Shown here: positions 7,201-9,295 of the stretch, piece after piece
Position numbering within the stretch: the first letter of the stretch is position 1
Layout: each line of letters begins with the position of its first letter
From: Actinomycetota bacterium
GTDB taxonomy: Bacteria > Actinomycetota > Acidimicrobiia > Acidimicrobiales > Ilumatobacteraceae
DNA: 9,295 bases
Direction: 5' to 3'
Assembly: GCA_009704425.1 (NCBI GenBank)
Contig: WLEG01000059.1
Coordinates: 1 to 9,295, forward strand
Notes under the pieces: generated by a model
The model's database searches: none
What the model was told of the DNA's origin: nothing
Seen by the model: the letters and a program-made list of their open reading frames with translations, nothing else
Translations under genes and position numbers: made by a program

Positions 7201-9295
7201 GGCTCCGGCCATTACGACTTCTTCCCCAACAGTCCCGACGGTGGTTCGGGTGGTGCGGGCTGCAGCGGATGCACCGGAGGCTCGGGTAAGTGGCACCGCG
7301 GTGGCGGTGGCGCGTCCGGGGTCGTAAACGCAGGAATCTCGGCCGGAGGAACAGCGCAAGGCGCGGCGACGGGTGGCAACGGTGGTGAAGGAGCGTTCTA
7401 TGCCGCATTTGGTTCGACGGTTTTCGGCTCGGGCGGAGGTGGTGGAGATTGGTTCCAGAGCACCAACCCGACCGTGGGTGGAACCAACGCGGGTCGAGGC
7501 GGACGGAGTGACGGGACCTTGCCCACCGCGGGAGTTGCCAACACCGGTGGAGGCGGCGGCGGTGGCGGTGTGGGAAATCAAACCGGAGCGAATGGTGGCT
7601 CGGGAGTCGTGATCATTCGTTACACGCCGGTCGATGCGACGTGCACACCGCTCACGTACACGTCGGGTGGTTTCACGGTCGTCGAATTCCAGTCGTTGGG
7701 AACGTGCACGTGGTCGGTGCCGTCGAACGTTTCCACCATCGACGTGCTCGCCGTTGGTGGTGGTGGCGGCGGCGGTTCGCGCATCGGTGGTGGCGGCGGC
7801 GGCGGCGGTGTCGTGCAGTCGTTGGGTGTCACCGCCTCGGGATCGGCCACGATCACCGTTGGCGCCGGTGGAACCGGGGGTGCCGGCGCAAACGTCGCGG
7901 GTGATCGCCGGGGGGCGAACGGAGAAAGCTCGAAGGTCGACTTCGTCAATGTTGCTCTGACCGACGTCACGGCCCTTGGCGGTGGCGGCGGTGGTGCATA
8001 CAACACTTCTGGAAACGCGAACGGCAACTCCGCTGCGACTGGCGGCGGTGCAACGTGGTCGGGAACCGCTGGCTCTGGTAGCGCGGGCGGTAACGGTGGT
8101 GCCGTGGGTGGTGACGGAACCTCGATCGGCGCCGGTGGTGGTGGCGGCGGTGGAGCCTCGGGCTCGGTCGGTGGTGCCGGATCAGCTTCTCGCGGTGGCG
8201 CCGGTGGATCCGGCACCATCTCGTCACTCACGGGTGCGTCGATCACATACGGTGGTGGTGGCGGCGGCGGAACCCACAACGGAGGCAGCGCCCTCGTGCC
8301 GCCGGGCCTCGGGGGCTCCGGCGGTGGCGGAACCGGTGGCACGGTGAACGTGCTGACGACGGACAATGGGGCGGCGGGCATCGACGGGGTCGACGGACTC
8401 GGTGGTGGTGGCGGTGGCGGAACAGTTTCGCATGGCGTACCGGTGGTGCCGGGTGGTGCCGGCGGTGATGGCACCGTCATCGTTCGATACTCGGTCTCGA
8501 CGACGGCCACCATCACCTACGACGACAACGTCGCCAATGAGACGATCACGGTTCCGGCTTCCCAGAACGGAAACGTCGGCTCTTCACAAACCGTGGGTGC
8601 CGCTCCATCACGCACCGGTTACACGTTCGCCGGTTGGAACACCGCCGCGGGCGGCACGGGTTCGAGTTATTCGGCCGGTTCCTCCTACACGCTCGACACC
8701 AACGTCACTTTGTTCGCCCAATGGACCGTCAACAATTACACGATCACCTACGACGACAACGTACCCACCGCTGTCATCGCATTGACGTGCTCGTCGCAAA
8801 CAGGTGATTTCGGCACGACGATCACACTCTGTGCGGCGCCGTCGCGGACGGGTCACACGTTCTCGGGTTGGAACACGGCGGCCGACGGCACGGGAACTGC
8901 TCTGTCGGCGGGCGCGAGTTACACGGTGTCCACATCGTCACCAACGTTGTTCGCACAGTGGAATGTCGACAGCTACACGGTGACGTACAACGACAATGTC
9001 GCCGGTGAGACGATCGCGGTGCCGGCGGTGCAGACGGCTGCTTTCAATTCGTCGGTGACGGTTGGTGCGGCGCCCACCCGGACGGGTCACACGTTCGCCG
9101 GTTGGAACAACTTGGCTGGTGGGACGGGTACCTCGTATTCGGCGGGTGCCAGTTTGACGATTCCGGCGTCAAACACGGTGTTGTTCGCACAGTGGAATGT
9201 CGACAGCTACACGGTGACGTACAACGACAATGTCGCCGGTGAGACGATCGCGGTGCCGGCGGTGCAGACGGCTGCTTTCAATTCGTCGGTGACGG
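1120..9295 (+). CDS. Giant secreted S8 protease with FN3, LamG, glycine-rich and Listeria-Bacteroides repeat modules; 3' end beyond window
   Basis: One frame runs from GTG 1120 to the window edge, 2725 codons plus one base, with no stop. Domain order by residue: signal peptide 1-35, fibronectin type III 71-158, I9-like propeptide 164-240, subtilisin-family protease 256-614 (D296, H372, N474, S548), LamG-like 616-841, glycine-rich 848-1105 and 1108-1399, LamG-like 1403-1613, glycine-rich 1622-1873, 1880-2168 and 2171-2457, then Listeria-Bacteroides repeats from 2463 onward. The protein should be exported by Sec, mature by propeptide cleavage, and act at the surface or outside the cell. The substrate is unknown; LamG folds often bind glycans or proteins, and the glycine-rich and B-repeat parts look like stalk or adhesion modules. 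GTG 1120 is the first possible start after the in-frame TAA at 1108. A GTG at 1147 is a weaker alternative because it would shorten the basic part of the signal peptide. No membrane anchor or sorting signal is seen in the visible part, so attachment must be settled by the missing C-terminus. Confidence 0.93.
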   Translation, partial: MAANFRTTFVGRWIALFVALFLGVPPFANSVATAIADDGPSPGVPAACVTPISDTSLVDDSVPALVCPDVVASLTVTPGLNSALVSWQPPSNAETAQVTSYVIDVRSQSRVVTVAATETSATITGLANGLEVEFVVHAVNSLGAGPASATVTSTATTGVEGEVAGLIVKFSTGVEVGETIEFVGPLDTAIELSIVDEVASDVVLVELPDSISVDDAEAIADEIADEPGVEWVEPDRFVFIAETGIDGSSTPNDTQWSSSQWNLWDRFGVGVADGNTSVTDGWSQGVGEGSVVAVIDTGITSHPDLDQRIVAGYDFVSDPAELAATRAGGGADVPFDGDYVDPIAFGSLGRDDNPTDPGDWRDVAPVRDSTWHGTALAGVIAARANDSLGIAGVAPSAHVQPIRALSWRGGLLSDIAASITWAAGGSVDGAPANSTPANVINLSFAVESACPASLQEAIDGAIERGAVVVAAAGNASSNASMFAPGNCDGVVNVGATGRDGNRAPYSNWGSAVDVSAPGGSSNGTVTTTSNSGVSNPAGHSWSTAEGTSVAAAHVAGATAVLRGANPSMNVVEVVERLTGGDYVKQFGGTTCDSDPNKSCGSGILDLAQIAMARQGSIDHALDLNATNQYAVGVGSSSAFKSLNAFTLQAWVRPDVGASCSGDKVLIRKQFDFGLWCGQSSGVNHWWYLLGRDGATPSSQNTNIPILAGQWQHLALTRAANQDVVNFYVNGQLAYTGVTGGANTGAIRSSNDDLEIGSYLKQYSFFPGDIDEVRLYSAALSQAQIVTDMHTYGMNSAISAGDRRVYFDFNEGSGTTVYNQASGAPSTSHLTTVGSPKFFDVKTTTTTGSDTVVTFPRTYLTSAGGWVVPRGVTTAQYLIVAGGGGGGSRHGGGGGAGGMRTGSATVVGGSVSPVIVGQGGRGVPEHDNAAYASFAGNSGQDSSGLSLTSTGGGRGAAPGGAAASGGSGGGTSMNNSYGQVVGSGTSGQGSNGGQGTGGATWSGGGGGGAGAVGSNASGNNGGAGGVGLSSSITGTATFYAGGGGGGGSAGAAGGAGGNGGGGAGKIGSAAGDNGSANTGGGGGAGGFDTLNRRGGDGGSGVVIVRYATSSVQCTPERATEGSYTIVAFKNVGTCSWSVPTGVTNVDYLVVGGGGGGGAFVGGGGGAGGLVSGAVSLGSTSSLTVAVGDGGRGGGRITNGGDPGSNGGDSSLAGTGLTPVTAIGGGGGGGGGQSNTTIDNGRTGGSGGGTTYDAALSTVGNGTSGQGNNGALGFTSDPLVCYAAGGGGGAGAVGSAGTNCVGGNGGIGAVTTLMTAETASRVRVGEIVSGSVRFAGGGAGGLYSTSTRPTAVGGSGGGGAGSQSGPGTAALDFTGGGGGGGSGMTEVSGGDGGSGVVILRYEVQDIDFAMSFDGSTQFASASAPSLTTDLTIETWVYPTSSCATEQFVIFQENRFGVSCSGGTWRLIYKDVSSGGAWVAHDTGTSVLSSQWQHLAVRRVDSTGVITFSLNGQDVFTTTDLDDWAASSDPLFVGKAGANAKNFAGRIDEVKLWNSTRTQAQIAAGMHARQDVSLSNLLAYYDFNEGTGSTVYNRKVGATSSTHLTTTGSPTFVDVKSVDVSSVAGRSIVTFPRSYITAAGGWTVPWGVTSADVLVVGGGGGGGAGNSTFANAGGGGGGGGVGVATSTQVAGVLEVMVGTGGLPGRGCAGSGCTAGSVGSTSSVRASGGSAIAEVGGGFGGGRGQYTTGGTGGDGGSSGSPQSNDDVVTDQDGGGGGSGAGGIGNGGSDSGGGNGAIGLAANISGSQVRYGAGGGGGAGSSSNLAGMGGSDGGGSGGTTAVAPVAGTAGRGGGGGGGAYTTNRDGAPGGSGVVIVSYGVPSIGLTTTCTNPLTTEASDGSGDVIVTFTTVQSCTWTPPLGVSSVQALIVGGGGGGGFDGGGGGGGGGVRYQPSTSVIPGVAISVTVGGGGTGAATSYPSTGFRNLTGQSGGNGGNSVFGSVSATGGGGGGGIRVNGAASASGDARGGGGGGGSGHYDFFPNSPDGGSGGAGCSGCTGGSGKWHRGGGGASGVVNAGISAGGTAQGAATGGNGGEGAFYAAFGSTVFGSGGGGGDWFQSTNPTVGGTNAGRGGRSDGTLPTAGVANTGGGGGGGGVGNQTGANGGSGVVIIRYTPVDATCTPLTYTSGGFTVVEFQSLGTCTWSVPSNVSTIDVLAVGGGGGGGSRIGGGGGGGGVVQSLGVTASGSATITVGAGGTGGAGANVAGDRRGANGESSKVDFVNVALTDVTALGGGGGGAYNTSGNANGNSAATGGGATWSGTAGSGSAGGNGGAVGGDGTSIGAGGGGGGGASGSVGGAGSASRGGAGGSGTISSLTGASITYGGGGGGGTHNGGSALVPPGLGGSGGGGTGGTVNVLTTDNGAAGIDGVDGLGGGGGGGTVSHGVPVVPGGAGGDGTVIVRYSVSTTATITYDDNVANETITVPASQNGNVGSSQTVGAAPSRTGYTFAGWNTAAGGTGSSYSAGSSYTLDTNVTLFAQWTVNNYTITYDDNVPTAVIALTCSSQTGDFGTTITLCAAPSRTGHTFSGWNTAADGTGTALSAGASYTVSTSSPTLFAQWNVDSYTVTYNDNVAGETIAVPAVQTAAFNSSVTVGAAPTRTGHTFAGWNNLAGGTGTSYSAGASLTIPASNTVLFAQWNVDSYTVTYNDNVAGETIAVPAVQTAAFNSSVT
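1330..1593 (+). other. Fibronectin type III domain (residues about 71-158)
   Basis: The region has the FN3 hallmarks: LTVTPGLNSALVSWQPP (74-90) with the B-strand Trp, the strand TSYVIDVRS, then TSATITGLANGLEVEFVVHA with the conserved Leu-Asn-Gly turn and aromatic position, and VNSLGAGPAS at the end. Its position before the propeptide is unusual, so it may be lost on maturation if the propeptide is cleaved. Confidence 0.8.
1609..1839 (+). other. Inhibitor I9-like propeptide (residues about 164-240)
   Basis: The segment begins AGLIVKF, passes through VVLVELPDSISVDDAEAIA and ends PGVEWVEPDRFVF. The strand-helix-strand layout with a closing V-E-x-D before the catalytic domain is typical of subtilisin propeptides, which act as folding chaperones and temporary inhibitors. 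It is rich in Asp and Glu. Processing would occur between about residues 240 and 260. Confidence 0.72.
1885..2961 (+). other. Peptidase S8 (subtilisin family) catalytic domain
   Basis: All catalytic blocks are present in order: VVAVIDTGI with D296, STWHGTALAGVIAA with H372, VVVAAAGNAS with the oxyanion N474, and AEGTSVAAAHVAGATAVL with S548. The stretch GYDFVSDP followed by DDNPTDPGDW, and the late pair C591/C599 near CGSGILDLAQI, resemble the secreted S8 group typified by extracellular proteases of Xanthomonas-like bacteria. Two variations stand out: GTALAG instead of GTHVAG after the catalytic His, and Ala instead of the usual Pro in the GTSMAAPHVAG motif around the serine. The catalytic residues themselves are intact, so an active serine endopeptidase is expected. 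Confidence 0.92.
2965..3642 (+). other. LamG / concanavalin A-like domain 1
   Basis: Residues 616-841 begin SIDHALDLNATNQYAVG and contain FTLQAWVRPD, QWQHLALTR, VNFYVNGQLAYTG, LEIGSY and GDIDEVRLYSAALS, the standard strand series of LamG-like jelly rolls. A tail with YFDFNEGSGTTVYN (805-818) follows. C659 and C676 are 17 residues apart and recur at the same spacing in the second copy, which suggests a disulfide. Such domains often bind sugars or proteins; no ligand can be read from sequence. Confidence 0.85.
3661..4434 (+). repeat. Glycine-rich module 1 (type A, follows LamG)
   Basis: Residues 848-1105 open with VVTFPRTYLTSAGGWVVP and the strand QYLIVAGGGGGG, continue with several G5-G8 strips split by short polar turns, and close with GDGGSGVVIVRY. 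This matches the glycine-rich domain found in large bacterial exoproteins. It lacks the N-terminal Cys pair seen in modules 2, 4 and 5. Confidence 0.8.
4441..5316 (+). repeat. Glycine-rich module 2 (type B, Cys pair)
   Basis: Residues 1108-1399 open with C1112 and C1133 (NVGTCSWSVPTGVTNVDYL), then GGGGGGG strips, and close GDGGSGVVILRY. The internal phrase GTSGQG followed by a GGGGGAGAVG strip is also in module 1, showing common origin. A second pair of cysteines (VCYAAGG and NCVGG) lies near the middle. Confidence 0.8.
5326..5958 (+). other. LamG / concanavalin A-like domain 2
   Basis: Residues 1403-1613 repeat the first LamG in order: FAMSFDGSTQFASAS, LTIETWVYPTSSC (C1440), C1457, QWQHLAVRR, FSLNGQDVF, RIDEVKLWNSTRTQAQI and the tail YYDFNEGTGSTVYN. 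The closing HLTTTGSPTFVDVK is nearly the same as in copy 1 (HLTTVGSPKFFDVK), so this is a duplicated module. Confidence 0.85.
5983..6738 (+). repeat. Glycine-rich module 3 (type A, follows LamG)
   Basis: Residues 1622-1873 open with IVTFPRSYITAAGGWTVPWG, close to module 1, then LVVGGGGGGGAG, and close GGSGVVIVSY. Like module 1 it directly follows a LamG and lacks the opening Cys pair. A middle cysteine pair (GCAGSGC) is present. Confidence 0.8.
6757..7623 (+). repeat. Glycine-rich module 4 (type B, Cys pair)
   Basis: Residues 1880-2168 open with C1884 and C1909 (QSCTWTPPLGVSSVQALIV), run through dense glycine strips including a G9 run, and close GGSGVVIIRY. A CSGC motif lies mid-module. The N-terminal loop between the cysteines is four residues longer than in modules 2 and 5. 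Confidence 0.8.
7630..8490 (+). repeat. Glycine-rich module 5 (type B, Cys pair)
   Basis: Residues 2171-2457 open with C2175 and C2196 (SLGTCTWSVPSNVSTIDVL), contain repeated G6-G8 strips with Ser, Asn and Thr turns, and close GDGTVIVRY. It leads directly into the Listeria-Bacteroides repeats. Its opening is closest to module 2, with the same 21-residue Cys spacing. Confidence 0.8.
8946..9061 (+). repeat. 116-bp exact direct repeat, copy 1
   Basis: This stretch is identical base for base to 9180-9295, offset by 234 bp, one repeat unit. It spans the end of unit 2 (LFAQWNVDS) and the first half of unit 3. The identity stops on the left at 8945 (c against t) and is cut on the right by the window edge. 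Confidence 0.95.
9180..9295 (+). repeat. 116-bp exact direct repeat, copy 2
   Basis: This is the second copy of the sequence at 8946-9061, spanning the end of unit 3 and the start of unit 4. Earlier units differ from these in many silent positions, so the identity is not forced by protein sequence and shows recent duplication or gene conversion. Confidence 0.95.

Larger units (their letters stand above)
8506..9295 (+). repeat. Listeria-Bacteroides (InlB B / Flg_new) repeat array, continuing past window
   Basis: Four tandem units are visible, starting at 8506, 8737, 8974 and 9208 (77, 79 and 78 residues, then a partial). Each has the family pattern: Y-T-[IV]-T-Y-[DN]-D-N, a TVGAAP or similar turn, R-T-G-[YH]-T-F-[AS]-G-W-N, a G-T-G-x-x turn, and L-F-A-Q-W at the end. 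These small beta-rich repeats are common in stalks of bacterial surface proteins. Unit 2 uniquely carries C2557 and C2571. The last unit is cut by the window end, so the copy number is unknown. Confidence 0.9.

Noticed and set aside
7081..8440. Dense GGTGGC repeats as a possible CRISPR or non-coding satellite
   Set aside because: There are no evenly spaced repeats with unique spacers, and the period is the codon; the repeats encode glycine strips.
7620..8516. Minus-strand 298-codon proline-rich frame
   Set aside because: It lies entirely opposite the glycine-rich modules, where GGN codons read as proline-rich on the other strand. It has no recognisable domain, and the plus frame is clearly the real one.

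Overview
The window looks like chromosomal DNA from a high-GC Gram-positive bacterium, most likely an actinomycetote. Acidimicrobiia-like marine or freshwater lineages are my best guess; that is inference, not a match. Three things point there: strong GC bias at third codon positions, GTG starts, and two divergent genes that each carry a TANNNT -10 hexamer exactly 6 nt before a GTG with no clear Shine-Dalgarno, the pattern of leaderless actinobacterial transcripts.

Layout. Positions 1-1031 (minus strand) hold two genes in one probable operon: a 108-residue YCII-like protein (705-1031), then, after 21 bp, an alpha/beta-hydrolase-fold protein (1-683) cut by the window start. The hydrolase has alanine at the usual nucleophile position. 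Positions 1032-1119 are a compact divergent promoter region. From 1120 to the window end, one uninterrupted frame of at least 2725 codons reads on the plus strand with no stop. It accounts for 88% of the window and is cut at its 3' end.

The giant protein is a modular secreted protein. In order it has a signal peptide, a fibronectin type III domain, an I9-like propeptide, a subtilisin-family (S8) protease with an intact Asp/His/Asn/Ser set, a LamG-like domain, two glycine-rich modules, a second LamG-like domain, three more glycine-rich modules, and an array of Listeria-Bacteroides (InlB B / Flg_new) repeats that runs off the end. The glycine-rich modules are about 250-290 residues each, with many G5-G8 strips, and close with a GSGVVIVRY-like strand. 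The order LamG-Gly-Gly is repeated, which suggests growth by segmental duplication. The last two B-repeats share a 116-bp exact direct repeat that continues to the window edge, so the array was extended or homogenised recently.

Function. The simplest reading is an exported, self-processing protease joined to a long adhesive or spacer stalk, acting at the cell surface or outside the cell. The two minus-strand genes have no evident functional link to it beyond the shared promoter region. I found no RNA genes, mobile elements, CRISPR arrays or convincing terminators. The many proline-, arginine- or tryptophan-rich frames over the glycine-rich region are shadows of GGN codons.
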